Below, piece by piece: positions 1 through 8,852 of a DNA stretch of 64,000 bases. Made by a program: the position numbers and the translations under genes. Under the pieces are notes generated by a model that had not been told where the DNA came from, did not search any database, and saw only the letters and a program-made list of their open reading frames with translations. Each line of letters opens with the position of its first letter. Positions within the stretch are counted from its first letter, which is position 1. Origin of the DNA: Mycolicibacterium aurum (GTDB lineage Bacteria > Actinomycetota > Actinomycetes > Mycobacteriales > Mycobacteriaceae); the NCBI RefSeq assembly GCF_900637195.1, contig NZ_LR134356.1, forward strand, positions 4,526,001 to 4,590,000, in the 5' to 3' direction.

Positions 1-2751
1 CCAGCCGCCGAAGGGCTGACGCCGCACGACCGCCCCCACGGTCGATCGGTTCACGTAGGCGTTGCCGGCCTCGACCTGGTCGATCCAGCGTTCGATCTCG
101 TCGCGGTCGAGGCTGTGCAGTCCCGCCGTGAGCCCGTAGTCGACCTGGTTCTGGATCGCGATTCCCGCGTCCAGGTCGTCGGCTTCGATGAGGCCGAGGA
201 CGGGTCCGAAGTATTCGGTGAGGTGGAACTCCGAGCCGCGTCGGACACCGGTCTTCACGCCGGGCGACCAGAGCCGGCCGGTGTCGTCGAGCCGCCGGGG
301 CTCGACGAGCCACTGCTCCCCCGTCGCCAGTGTCGTCAACGCGCGCAACAGCTTTCCCTCGGCCGGCTCGATGACCGGACCCATCTGGACGGTCGGGTCG
401 GCCGGATAGCCGACCTTCAGCGAGCTGACCGCGTCAACGAGCTGGTCCCGGAACCGAGCCGAGCGTGCCACGGATCCCACCAGAATGCCGAGCGAGGCCG
501 CCGAGCATTTCTGCCCGGCGTGCCCGAACGCCGAATACACCAGGTCTTTGACGGCCAGATCGATGTCCGCATGCGGCGTGATCAGGATGGCGTTCTTGCC
601 GCTGGTCTCGGCGAGCAGGGGAAGGTCAGTCCGGAACGAGCGGAACAACGCGGCGGTGTCGAACGCCCCGGTGAGGATCAGGCGGCCGACCCGCGGATCG
701 GAGACCAGCAGTGTGCCGAGATCACTTTCGTCGACGTGCACCAGGTGCAGCGCCTCGCGGGGCACCCCGGCGTCCCACAGCGCCTGCACCATCACCGATC
801 CGCACCGCCGGGCCTGGGTGGCGGGCTTGATGATGACGGCGCTGCCCGCGGCCAGTGCGGCCAGCGTCGAGCCGGCGGGGATCGCCACCGGGAAGTTCCA
901 CGGTGGCGTGACGACGGTGAGCCCGACCCCCACCGCGGTGGCACCGTCGACGTCGTCGAGCTTCTCGGCCAGGGACGCATAGTAATTCGCGAAGTCGATC
1001 GCCTCGGAGACTTCGGGATCACCCTGATCGAGGGTCTTACCGGTCTCCGCGGCCATCACCTCGAGCAACGCCGGGCGTGCGGCCTCCAGGGTCCCCGCCG
1101 CTCGACGCAGGATCGCGGCACGGGCCGCACCGGGCAGCGCCGACCAGTTCGTACCCGCCGAAACCCCCTCGGCGATCGCGGAATCGAGCGCGTCGGCGCT
1201 CGACACGGTGTGCTCGTCCACCAGATCCAGCCCGACCCTCGACCCCGGGATGCGGTCGGTGATCGCCCGCCCCCACGCACGGTTGCCCGGCAATGACGGG
1301 TCGGTGTCGGCGACATTCGAGAAGATCTGTCTGATCGAGGCTTTCGGGTCATCGGTGCGCCGGTCCTGGTGGCGGTTCGGCGCCGGTACGACGGCGTTGT
1401 CAGAGGTCGTGTCGAGGGCCGCCAGCGATGCGACGAACCGCTCCTTCTCCCGGTGATACAGCGTGTGGTCGCTGTGTAGTTCGAACACCGCGGACATGAA
1501 GTTCTCCTGGCTGGCCCCCTCCTCGAGCCTGCGCACCAGGTAGGCGATCGCGACGTCGAAGTCCTTCGGGTGCACCACGGGCACATAGAGCAGCAGTCCG
1601 CCCACTGTCCTGCGCACGGCCTCGGCCTGCGCCTCGGCCATGCCCAGCAGCATCTCGAAGTCGATTCGGTCCCGCACGCCGCGGCGTCCCGCCAGCGTCC
1701 ACGCGTAGGCGATGTCGAACAGGTTGTGACCGGCGACGCCGATGCGCACGTTCTCGGTGCGCTCGGGTGTCAGCGCGTAGTTCAGCACCCGCTTGTAGTT
1801 GGTGTCGGTGTCCTGCTTGGTCGACCACGTCGCGGGCGGCCAGCTGTGCAGCTCTGCCTCGACGTGCTCCATCGGCAGATTGGCACCCTTGACCAGTCGG
1901 ACCTTGATGCCGGCGCCACCGCGTTCCCTGCGGGCGCGAGCCCAGTCCTGCAGCCGGATCATCGCCCCCAGGGCGTCCGGCAGGTAGGCCTGCAGCACGA
2001 TTCCGGCGTCGAGTCCGAGAAGTTCGGGGCGATCGAGCAGCTGCGTGAACACCGCGATCGTCATCTCCAGATCGCGGTACTCCTCCATGTCCAGGTTGAT
2101 GAACTTCGCCGTCGGGGAGCTGGCCGCCAAGGTGAACAGCGGCAGCAGGCTGTGCACGACGTGGTCGACCGCGTCGTCGAACGCCCATGGCGAGTGCGGC
2201 GGCACCGTCGCCGAGACCTTGATCGAGACGTAGTCGACATCTGGACGCGCGAGCAGCCGCTCGGTGCCGTCGAGCCGGCGGGCCGCCTCACGCCGGCCCA
2301 GCACCGCTTCGCCCAGCAGATTGATGTTGAGCCCGACGCCGCGGCCGCGGATCCGCTCGATGGAGCGGCCCAGGCGAGCATCGGTGGCGTCCACCAGAAG
2401 GTGACCGACCATCTCGCGCAGCGCCCGGCGCGCGATCGGGATGACGAGGCCCGGAGCAACTAGCGACACCGCGGCGCCGAGCCGGATCATCAGACGCAGG
2501 TGCCACGGCAGGAAGCCGGGCGCGGTGCGGGCGAGATCCCGCAGGTTGGCCGCCGCGATGCGGTGGTCCTCCGGACGGATCACCCGGTCGACGAATCCGA
2601 CGGTGAAGTCGAGTCCCGCAGGATCTCTCAGCAGGTCGGCGAGCCGGCGTGCCGCGGGCGCGACCGGTTGTCCGGCCGCGTCGTCGAGCCACTGCCGAAC
2701 CAGCGTCTCGACGTCCGCCAGCACACCTGCGTCAGTGCTCATAGGGGTCAT
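1..2751 (-). CDS. putA: bifunctional proline dehydrogenase / glutamate-semialdehyde dehydrogenase PutA (3' end outside window)
   Basis: Oxidises proline to glutamate in two steps, using an FAD-dependent proline dehydrogenase domain and an NAD-dependent aldehyde dehydrogenase domain. The 917 visible residues include a PRODH segment with NLDMEEYRDL and RLVKGAN near residues 220-300. The aldehyde dehydrogenase half has its catalytic cysteine in GHAGQKCSAAS (residue 749). The sequence leaves the window at RQPFGGW, near the usual ALDH C-terminus, so perhaps 100-250 residues are missing. M. tuberculosis has two separate genes for these activities; here they are fused, as in corynebacteria. ATG 2751 overlaps the stop of a three-codon leader (ATG 2759, Met-Ser-Lys-stop) in an ATGA junction. 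ATG 2742 in the same frame is an alternative start. Neither start has a clear Shine-Dalgarno sequence. The divergent LysR gene is its probable regulator. Confidence 0.93.
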   Translation of the reverse strand, partial: MTPMSTDAGVLADVETLVRQWLDDAAGQPVAPAARRLADLLRDPAGLDFTVGFVDRVIRPEDHRIAAANLRDLARTAPGFLPWHLRLMIRLGAAVSLVAPGLVIPIARRALREMVGHLLVDATDARLGRSIERIRGRGVGLNINLLGEAVLGRREAARRLDGTERLLARPDVDYVSIKVSATVPPHSPWAFDDAVDHVVHSLLPLFTLAASSPTAKFINLDMEEYRDLEMTIAVFTQLLDRPELLGLDAGIVLQAYLPDALGAMIRLQDWARARRERGGAGIKVRLVKGANLPMEHVEAELHSWPPATWSTKQDTDTNYKRVLNYALTPERTENVRIGVAGHNLFDIAYAWTLAGRRGVRDRIDFEMLLGMAEAQAEAVRRTVGGLLLYVPVVHPKDFDVAIAYLVRRLEEGASQENFMSAVFELHSDHTLYHREKERFVASLAALDTTSDNAVVPAPNRHQDRRTDDPKASIRQIFSNVADTDPSLPGNRAWGRAITDRIPGSRVGLDLVDEHTVSSADALDSAIAEGVSAGTNWSALPGAARAAILRRAAGTLEAARPALLEVMAAETGKTLDQGDPEVSEAIDFANYYASLAEKLDDVDGATAVGVGLTVVTPPWNFPVAIPAGSTLAALAAGSAVIIKPATQARRCGSVMVQALWDAGVPREALHLVHVDESDLGTLLVSDPRVGRLILTGAFDTAALFRSFRTDLPLLAETSGKNAILITPHADIDLAVKDLVYSAFGHAGQKCSAASLGILVGSVARSARFRDQLVDAVSSLKVGYPADPTVQMGPVIEPAEGKLLRALTTLATGEQWLVEPRRLDDTGRLWSPGVKTGVRRGSEFHLTEYFGPVLGLIEADDLDAGIAIQNQVDYGLTAGLHSLDRDEIERWIDQVEAGNAYVNRSTVGAVVRRQPFGGW

Positions 2752-2820
2752 TTACTCATGATCCGCCCCGACGAACCTTAGAATAAAGCGATGAATACTG
2801 ACCATAAAGCATAAGCAGAG
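2752..2820. promoter_or_regulatory. putA / LysR divergent control region with 21-bp-spaced direct repeats
   Basis: This 69-bp AT-rich stretch lies between divergent putA and the LysR gene. ATAAAGC occurs at 2783-2789 and again at 2804-2810, 21 bp apart (two helical turns), followed by ATAAGC at 2811-2816. On the minus strand TATTCT (2785-2780) could be the putA -10 box. Same-face repeats between a LysR gene and its divergent neighbour are typical of LysR operators. The assignment is inferred from position and spacing. Confidence 0.5.
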
Positions 2821-3747
2821 ATGATGAATAAGCGGCCGGATCTGCTCGACACCCGGCGCCTGCGCCTGCTGCACGAACTGAGCCTGCGCGGAACGCTGGC
2901 CGAGGTCGCCGAGGCGTTGCACCAGAGCCCGTCCTCGGTGTCACAGGCGTTGAGCCAGCTGGAACACGAGGTGGGGGTAGCGCTGCTGGAGAAGGCCGGC
3001 CGGCGGGTACGGCTCACCCCGGCCGCCGAGGTGCTGGTCGAGCACACGGCCGTCATCCTGAAGCGGCTCGAGCTGGCCGCCTCGGAGGTCGCGGCGCAAC
3101 GAGAGGAGGCGTCCGGCACCGTTCGGGTGGCCGTGTTCCAGTCGGTGGCCTCGGCGTTCATGCCACAGATGCTCACCGAGTTGGCCGTCCGGCACCCGCG
3201 GCTGCGAGTCACGATGTCGCAGCGGGAGCCGGAGCAGGCGCTCTACGAGACGTGGATGCGCGAGTTCGACCTGGTGATCGCCGAGGAGTATCCGGACCAC
3301 GCCGCGCGGACCTATCCCGATCTGGACCGTGAGCCGCTGACCTCGGATCTGCTTCGGCTGGCCGTTCCGCCCGCCGGGGAGCCCTGGGATCAGGTGACCT
3401 CGGTCAGCGATGCCGCACACCTGCCCTGGACGATGGAGCCGGCCGGCACAGCGTCCCGCCACTGGGCCGAACAGCTATGTCGGCGGGCCGGATTCGAACC
3501 CGATGTCCGGTTCGAAACGGACGATCTGGAGGCGCAGATCGCGCTGATCGAGAGTGGCAACGCCGTCGCGATCCTGCCGGACCTGATGCGCGTCCGACGC
3601 CGCCCGGACCTGCGCGTCATCGACGTCGACCCGCGACGGCGCTCGGTCTTCACCGCGACCCGGACCGCGCTGCGCCACACGCCGGCGATCCGCGCATGCC
3701 GTGAAGCGCTCGCCGCCGTGGCACCCAAAGACCTTGCGGTGCCCTGA
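2821..3747 (+). CDS. LysR-family transcriptional regulator
   Basis: A 308-residue DNA-binding regulator. An N-terminal winged helix-turn-helix (about residues 7-66, with LAEVAEALHQSPSSVSQALS as recognition region) is followed by a LysR-type periplasmic-binding-like effector domain from about residue 95. The full length is normal for the family. It is divergent from putA with 69 bp between them, so control of proline catabolism is the simplest inference, although no effector can be read from the sequence. Two adjacent ATG codons (2821 and 2824) could start it. The upstream GCAGAG is a poor Shine-Dalgarno, so the transcript may have little or no leader. Confidence 0.9.
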   Translation: MMNKRPDLLDTRRLRLLHELSLRGTLAEVAEALHQSPSSVSQALSQLEHEVGVALLEKAGRRVRLTPAAEVLVEHTAVILKRLELAASEVAAQREEASGTVRVAVFQSVASAFMPQMLTELAVRHPRLRVTMSQREPEQALYETWMREFDLVIAEEYPDHAARTYPDLDREPLTSDLLRLAVPPAGEPWDQVTSVSDAAHLPWTMEPAGTASRHWAEQLCRRAGFEPDVRFETDDLEAQIALIESGNAVAILPDLMRVRRRPDLRVIDVDPRRRSVFTATRTALRHTPAIRACREALAAVAPKDLAVP

Positions 3748-3761
3748 CTCTGCCGCGAGCC

Positions 3762-4904
3762 CTAAGAGGCCAATCGCTGCACCGCAGCGGCGATCCGCTC
3801 GTCCGTCGCCGTCAGCGCCACCCGGACATGCCGGGCGCCCCGCGGACCGTAGAACTCGCCCGGCGCGACCAGGATCCCGCGTTCGGCCAGCCACGCCGCC
3901 GTGTCGCGGCACGGTTCGTCGCGGGTGGCCCACAGGTACAGGCCCGCCTCGGAGTGATCGACGGTGAAGCCTGCCGCACGCATCGCGGGCAGCAGGGCGT
4001 CGCGGCGAAGGGCATAGCGCGCGCGCTGCTCGCGTTCGTGCTCGTCGTCGCCGAGGGCGGCCACCATCGCGGCCTGCACGGGACCGGGCACCATCATGCC
4101 TGCGTGCTTGCGCACCGCGAGCAACTCCGCCACCACCTCGGGATCACCGGCGACGAAACCCGCCCGATAGCCGGCCAGCGACGACGTCTTCGACAGGGAA
4201 TGGATGGCCAGCAGCCCGGTGTGGTCGCCTCCGCAGACGTCCGGGTGCAGCACCGAGACCGGCGTAGCGCCCTCCCAGCCCAGCCCGAGGTAGCACTCGT
4301 CGGAGGCGACCAGGACACCTCGTTCGCGGGCCCATTCGACGACCTTGCGCAGGTGGTCGACGCCGAGCACCTTGCCGGTGGGATTACTCGGCGAGTTCAG
4401 GTACACCACCGCTGGTACCGACGGGCCCAACTGCGTCAGCGAATCGGCGCGCACCACGGCGGTTCCGGCCAAGAGGGCACCGACCTCGTAGGTGGGGTAT
4501 GCCAATTCGGGCACCACGACGACGTCGGCTGCGTGCAAGCCCAGCAGCGTCGGCAGCCACGCGATCAGTTCCTTCGTTCCGATCACCGGCAGCACCGCCT
4601 CCGGAGCGAGGCCGGTGATGCCGTACCTGCGCTGCAGCGCGGCGACGGCGGCGTCCCGCAACGCGGGGGTGCCGTGGGTGGTCGGGTAGCCGGGCGCCGA
4701 CCCGGCCGCAGCGAGGGCGTCGCGGATCACCGGCGCCACCGCGTCGACGGGAGTTCCCACCGACAGGTCGACGATGCCGTCGGGATGCGCCCGGGCCGCC
4801 GCGGTCACGTCGGCGAGGGTGTCCCAGGGGAACACCGGCAGAGACGCCGACTTCGACGGCCGGCTGGGTCGCCCAGACGACTGAGTCAGGCTCTCAGTCC
4901 TCAC
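3762..4904 (-). CDS. dapC: succinyldiaminopimelate aminotransferase (actinobacterial DapC type)
   Basis: PLP-dependent fold-type I aminotransferase of lysine and meso-diaminopimelate synthesis, which feeds peptidoglycan. Family features are VFPWDTLADV at the N-terminus, NSPSNPTGKV, and the Schiff-base lysine in SLSKTSSLAGYRAG. It matches the Rv1178 locus, where the gene also follows the ferredoxin. GTG 4904 was chosen because it overlaps the end of the ferredoxin gene by 11 bp, implying translational coupling, and gives 380 residues. Open frame continues further upstream inside the ferredoxin gene, but that part resembles no protein. The exact start could lie some 15 codons later, though no good start codon is seen there. 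Confidence 0.88.
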   Translation of the reverse strand: MRTESLTQSSGRPSRPSKSASLPVFPWDTLADVTAAARAHPDGIVDLSVGTPVDAVAPVIRDALAAAGSAPGYPTTHGTPALRDAAVAALQRRYGITGLAPEAVLPVIGTKELIAWLPTLLGLHAADVVVVPELAYPTYEVGALLAGTAVVRADSLTQLGPSVPAVVYLNSPSNPTGKVLGVDHLRKVVEWARERGVLVASDECYLGLGWEGATPVSVLHPDVCGGDHTGLLAIHSLSKTSSLAGYRAGFVAGDPEVVAELLAVRKHAGMMVPGPVQAAMVAALGDDEHEREQRARYALRRDALLPAMRAAGFTVDHSEAGLYLWATRDEPCRDTAAWLAERGILVAPGEFYGPRGARHVRVALTATDERIAAAVQRLAS

Positions 4905-5217
4905 CCTGCGGGGGCAGATCCTTGATGGCCTGCGGGTCGTTGTCGGTCTGACCAACCTTCGATGCGCCGCCGGGCGATCCCAGCTCAGCAAAGAAGTCCG
5001 CATTGTGCTGCGTGTAACCGCTCCACTGGTCCGGCACGTCGTCTTCGTAGTAGATGGCCTCGACGGGGCAGACCGGCTCGCAGGCGCCGCAGTCGACGCA
5101 CTCATCCGGGTGGATGTACAGCATGCGAGCACCCTCGTAGATGCAGTCGACAGGGCATTCTTCGATGCACGCCTTGTCCTTAACGTCGACGCATGGTTCG
5201 GCGATCGTGTACGTCAC
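4894..5217 (-). CDS. fdxC: 7Fe ferredoxin FdxC
   Basis: A 107-residue electron carrier with one [3Fe-4S] and one [4Fe-4S] cluster. The seven cysteine ligands follow the Azotobacter FdI pattern shifted by one residue: C9, C17 and C50 for 3Fe-4S, and C21, C40, C43 and C46 for 4Fe-4S. CPVDCIYEG and CVDCGACEPVCPVEAI are both intact. GTG 5217 is preceded by GAGGAG six bases upstream, a strong Shine-Dalgarno. It corresponds to Rv1177. Its redox partner is not evident here, and the downstream overlapping aminotransferase does not need a ferredoxin, so their pairing is probably positional. Confidence 0.95.
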   Translation of the reverse strand: MTYTIAEPCVDVKDKACIEECPVDCIYEGARMLYIHPDECVDCGACEPVCPVEAIYYEDDVPDQWSGYTQHNADFFAELGSPGGASKVGQTDNDPQAIKDLPPQGED

Positions 5218-5416
5218 GAAGGTCTCCTCAAGTCCTCTCGAACTACCTGTCCAGTGGGCTGCTGTCTAGGCCGGCACAACTGTCGACCGCGAACGGTCTG
5301 AGCAAGTATCCCTGCTGCTAGCTGGACGCGTGTCTCAGTGTGCCCTAACTTCGACGCAACCGCGGTTTAGGGGTTGCGCGTGGTTACAGATACTAAACGT
5401 CCCATTTACCCTCCGC

Positions 5417-5488
5417 CTAGTTGCCACACCGCTGTGCACTCCGGTGCAGTGCAACTAGTTGCATAGGGTCACGGCAACGTCTTACGCT
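5417..5488 (+). promoter_or_regulatory. padR promoter with perfect palindrome operator candidate
   Basis: The perfect 14-bp palindrome TGCAACTAGTTGCA (5450-5463) lies about 20 bp before a TACGCT -10 box (5483-5488), which is six bases from GTG 5495. The palindrome therefore covers the -35 zone. A second inverted repeat, TGCAC-N4-GTGCA (5435-5448), and another copy of CTAGTTGC (5417-5424) are close by. Autorepression by the PadR protein is the likely use, inferred from location. Confidence 0.55.
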
Positions 5489-5494
5489 CCTGCC

Positions 5495-6049
5495 GTGGCA
5501 CTTCCGCACGCGATCCTGGTGTCGCTCTGCGAGCAGTCGGGTTCCGGATACGAGCTCGCGCACCGGTTCGACCGCTCGATCGGCTTCTTCTGGGCGGCCA
5601 CCCACCAGCAGATCTACCGCACCCTGCGCACCATGGAGGGCCAGGGATGGGTGCGTGTCACCCACGTGACCCAGCACGGCCGACCCGACAAGAAGGTCTA
5701 TACGGTCTCCGCCGCCGGCCGTGTCGAGCTGGCGCGCTGGATCGGCGCACCCCTGGAAGGCCGCGGCGGGTCGGTGGCCGACAACCGGACCCGTGACCTC
5801 GCGGTCAAAGTCCGTGGCGTCGCCTACGGCGACGTCGAGGCGTTGCACGCTCAGGTGGTGGCGCTGCGCACCGAACGCGCCGACCTGCTCGATGCCTACC
5901 GCGGCTTCGAGAAGTCCCAGTTCCCCGATCCGGGTGCGCTGTCGGGCTCAGCCCTGCATCAGTACCTGGTGCTGCGGAGCGGAATCTGGGCCGAAGAAAG
6001 TGCCATCGGCTGGCTCGACGAGGTGGCGACGGCTTTGGGGACGACATGA
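5495..6049 (+). CDS. PadR-family transcriptional regulator
   Basis: A 184-residue repressor-type regulator with an N-terminal winged helix (SGYELAHRFDRSIGFFWAA, then HQQIYRTLRTME and GRPDKKVYTVS) and a C-terminal helical dimerisation region. It matches Rv1176c closely. GTG 5495 was chosen because it aligns with the M. tuberculosis start (MALPHAILVSL) and stands six bases after a TACGCT box. The frame is open a further 12 codons upstream to 5459. Its stop overlaps the fadH start as ATGA, so the two are one transcription and translation unit, and FadH activity is a plausible regulatory target. Confidence 0.92.
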   Translation: MALPHAILVSLCEQSGSGYELAHRFDRSIGFFWAATHQQIYRTLRTMEGQGWVRVTHVTQHGRPDKKVYTVSAAGRVELARWIGAPLEGRGGSVADNRTRDLAVKVRGVAYGDVEALHAQVVALRTERADLLDAYRGFEKSQFPDPGALSGSALHQYLVLRSGIWAEESAIGWLDEVATALGTT

Positions 6050-8070
6050 CGAACGCCGACTCGCCTTTTCCACACCTGTTGTCGCCGTTGCACCTCGGCT
6101 TCACGACACTGCGCAACCGCGTCGTGATGGGGTCGATGCACACCGGTCGGGAGGACCGCGCCAAGGACACCGACCGGCTGGCCGAGTATTTCGCCGAGCG
6201 CGCCCGAGGCGGGGTCGGCCTGATCATCACCGGCGGCTATGCGCCCAATCGCACCGGGTGGCTGCTGCCCTTCGCGGCGCAGATGACATCGCCCTCGGAT
6301 GCGCGACGGCACCGTCGCATCACCGGACGTGTGCACCACGCGGGCGGCAAGATCCTGTTGCAGATCCTGCACGCCGGGCGCTATGCGTTCCATCCGCTCT
6401 CGGTCAGCGCGTCGTCGATCAAGGCTCCCACCAACCCCTTTCGGCCTCGTGCGCTCCGCGACGTCGACGGGACGATCGACGACTTCGTCCGTAGCGCCGT
6501 GCTGGCCCGCGAGGCGGGATACGACGGGGTCGAGATCATGGGCAGCGAAGGCTATCTGCTCAATCAGTTCCTGGCACCGCGGACCAACAAGCGCACGGAC
6601 GCATGGGGCGGCACTCCGGAGAAGCGACGCCGGCTGCCCGTGGAGATCGTGCTCCGCACCCGCGAGGCCGTCGGCGCGGAGTTCATCATCTGTTACCGGC
6701 TGTCGATGGCCGACTACGTCGAGGACGGCCAGAGCTGGGACGAGATCGTGGCTCTGGCAACCGAAGTCGAGGCAGCAGGGGCGACTCTGATCAACACCGG
6801 CATCGGCTGGCACGAGGCGCGGGTGCCCACAATCGTGACGTCGGTACCCAACAGCGCCTTCGTCGACATCACGCACGCGGTCGCCGGGCACGTCCGTATC
6901 CCGGTGATCGCGTCGAACCGGATCAACATGCCGCAGGCCGCCGAGCAGATCCTCGCCGAGACGAATGCCGGCCTCGTGTCGATGGCCCGCCCGCTGCTGG
7001 CCGACCCGGACTGGGTACGCAAGGCGGCCGCGGACGCGGCTGACGACATCAACACGTGCATCGCATGCAACCAGGCGTGCCTGGATCACGTTTTCGTGCA
7101 CAAGACGGTGTCGTGCCTGCTCAATCCCCGTGCCGGTCACGAGACCACGTTGATCCTCGGGCCGACGCGGCGCACCAGGCGGGTCGCCGTCGTCGGCGCC
7201 GGACCCGCAGGCCTGGCCGCCGCCGTCACCGCCGCGCAGCGCGGGCACAGCGTCACCCTTTTCGAGGCCCGGTCCGCGATCGGCGGCCAATTCGATTTGG
7301 CGCGGAGGATTCCCGGCAAGGAGGAGTTCGGCGAGACGATCCGCTACTTCACCCGGATGCTCGACAAGCATGGCGTGACCGTGCGACTGGGTACCCGCGC
7401 CGACGTCGAGCAGCTGACCGGATTCGACGACGTGGTGCTCGCCACCGGCGTGGCACCGCGCATGCCCGCCATTCCCGGGATCGAGCACCCGATGGTGCTG
7501 TCGTACGCGGAAGCGATTACTGGCAGGCCTGTTGGCAAGACCGTTGCCGTGATCGGCGCGGGCGGAATCGGCTTCGACGTCAGCGAGTTCCTGACCACCG
7601 AGCACTCCCCCACACTCAATCTCAAGGAGTGGAAGGCGGAGTGGGGTGTGGTCGATCCGCAAGAGGCGCGCGGCGCGCTGACCACGGCGCTGCCCGCCCC
7701 TGCGGCACGCGAGGTGTATCTGCTGCAGCGCACCAAGGGGCCGCAGGGCCGCAAGCTCGGCAAGACGACGGGTTGGGTGCACCGGGCGTCGTTGCGGGCC
7801 AAGGGTGTTCATCAGCTGTCCGGGGTGAACTACGAACGCATCGACGACGGTGGTCTACACATCAGTTTCGGGCCGAAGCGCGCCGACCCGCGGCTGCTTG
7901 CGGTGGACAACGTGGTGATCTGCGCGGGCCAGGAGTCGGTGCGCGAACTCGACGACGGCCTGCGCCGCTGCGGGGTGACTCCCCACGTCATCGGCGGCGC
8001 AGCACTGGCCACGGAACTCGACGCCAAGCGAGCGATCCGCGAGGGCACCGAACTCGCCGCCCGCCTGTGA
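6046..8070 (+). CDS. fadH: NADPH-dependent 2,4-dienoyl-CoA reductase FadH
   Basis: A 674-residue flavoenzyme that reduces 2,4-dienoyl-CoA during beta-oxidation of polyunsaturated fatty acids. It has an N-terminal FMN-binding TIM barrel of the old yellow enzyme family (to about residue 340). The cysteine cluster CIACNQACLDHVF...SCLLNP binds [4Fe-4S]. The C-terminal FAD/NAD(P) Rossmann portion includes VAVVGAGPAGLAAA near residue 380 and VAVIGAGGIGFD near 500. Length and order match Rv1175c. It starts in an ATGA overlap with padR, so it depends on the padR promoter. Confidence 0.93.
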   Translation: MTNADSPFPHLLSPLHLGFTTLRNRVVMGSMHTGREDRAKDTDRLAEYFAERARGGVGLIITGGYAPNRTGWLLPFAAQMTSPSDARRHRRITGRVHHAGGKILLQILHAGRYAFHPLSVSASSIKAPTNPFRPRALRDVDGTIDDFVRSAVLAREAGYDGVEIMGSEGYLLNQFLAPRTNKRTDAWGGTPEKRRRLPVEIVLRTREAVGAEFIICYRLSMADYVEDGQSWDEIVALATEVEAAGATLINTGIGWHEARVPTIVTSVPNSAFVDITHAVAGHVRIPVIASNRINMPQAAEQILAETNAGLVSMARPLLADPDWVRKAAADAADDINTCIACNQACLDHVFVHKTVSCLLNPRAGHETTLILGPTRRTRRVAVVGAGPAGLAAAVTAAQRGHSVTLFEARSAIGGQFDLARRIPGKEEFGETIRYFTRMLDKHGVTVRLGTRADVEQLTGFDDVVLATGVAPRMPAIPGIEHPMVLSYAEAITGRPVGKTVAVIGAGGIGFDVSEFLTTEHSPTLNLKEWKAEWGVVDPQEARGALTTALPAPAAREVYLLQRTKGPQGRKLGKTTGWVHRASLRAKGVHQLSGVNYERIDDGGLHISFGPKRADPRLLAVDNVVICAGQESVRELDDGLRRCGVTPHVIGGAALATELDAKRAIREGTELAARL

Positions 8071-8078
8071 CACGCTCG

Positions 8079-8831
8079 CTACCCCAGCGGCTGGTACGCG
8101 ACCCGGCTCACGCGAAAGTGCGGCACGTGATCGGTGGGCCCCGGCCGGTCGGGAAAGTCGAACACCCCGAGAATCACCATCATCGGATAGTCGGGTGCCT
8201 GGTCCGCCGTCCGCGTCGTGACGCCGTCGATCGTCCACTCGACCGCGCCCGGACGCCAGCGCACGGCATAGGTGAGTGACTGCTCGACGTCGATGTCGCG
8301 CACGTCGGCCGAGAAATCCTCCCGCAGCGCCGGGTCACGGAATCGGTGGATCCCCTGCCCCACCGCCGCGCGACCGTCGACCACGGTGTCACCGAAGATC
8401 TCCATCACGCAGATCTCGCCGCACCGGTCGGGTTCGTCCTCCAGGCCGACCATCCACGCCGAGAACATCGAGCGCGGGCTCAGCTGCGCCGAGCACGTGA
8501 CGGAGATGGTGCCGAACTGCGGCACGAAACCGAGAACGGTGGGTTGTTCCTCGCGCACGACCAGACCATCGCGGAACGGCTGAGGCGCGTCGGTGGATCC
8601 CACCGGTCCCGAGCGATTCGCGCTCTGGACCGCCGAGACGCGCAGCGGCCCGTCGTGCAGGTCCGGACACCACAGTGGTTGGGCGAGTGGGATCGACAGA
8701 TCAAGCCCGTCGGGGCCGGTGTCGAACGTGGCAGCGGCCGCATCACGCGAGCTCCATGCGGGCATGTAGGCCGCGGTCCAGACGGCGGAGTCGAGGCGGC
8801 GGAATCGCTCGTCGAAAGGGACGCTCGGCAC
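8079..8831 (-). CDS. GH16-like (concanavalin A-like fold) protein with altered active-site triad
   Basis: A 250-residue protein without a visible signal peptide. The segment GEICVMEIFGD resembles the glycoside hydrolase family 16 catalytic motif E-x-D-x-x-E, but the central Asp is Cys. The flanking sequence (FSAWMVGLEDEPDRCGEI, YAVRWRPGAVEWTIDG, MMVILGVFDFP) also fits the beta-sandwich. Both catalytic glutamates are kept, so activity is uncertain. GTG 8831 is preceded at six bases by TATTCT (8843-8838), which suggests a leaderless transcript. It is convergent with fadH. It could act on intracellular glucan-like material or be a non-catalytic sugar binder; I cannot decide. Confidence 0.65.
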   Translation of the reverse strand: MPSVPFDERFRRLDSAVWTAAYMPAWSSRDAAAATFDTGPDGLDLSIPLAQPLWCPDLHDGPLRVSAVQSANRSGPVGSTDAPQPFRDGLVVREEQPTVLGFVPQFGTISVTCSAQLSPRSMFSAWMVGLEDEPDRCGEICVMEIFGDTVVDGRAAVGQGIHRFRDPALREDFSADVRDIDVEQSLTYAVRWRPGAVEWTIDGVTTRTADQAPDYPMMVILGVFDFPDRPGPTDHVPHFRVSRVAYQPLG

Positions 8832-8837
8832 CTCGGC

Positions 8838-8843
8838 AGAATA
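8838..8843 (-). promoter_or_regulatory. leaderless -10 box of the GH16-like gene
   Basis: TATTCT on the minus strand ends six bases before GTG 8831, placing the expected transcription start on the start codon. It supports the chosen start. Confidence 0.55.
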
Positions 8844-8852
8844 GCCCGGGAA

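Noticed and set aside
5959..7812. 617-codon minus-strand open frame
   Set aside because: Antisense to fadH, which has all its expected motifs.
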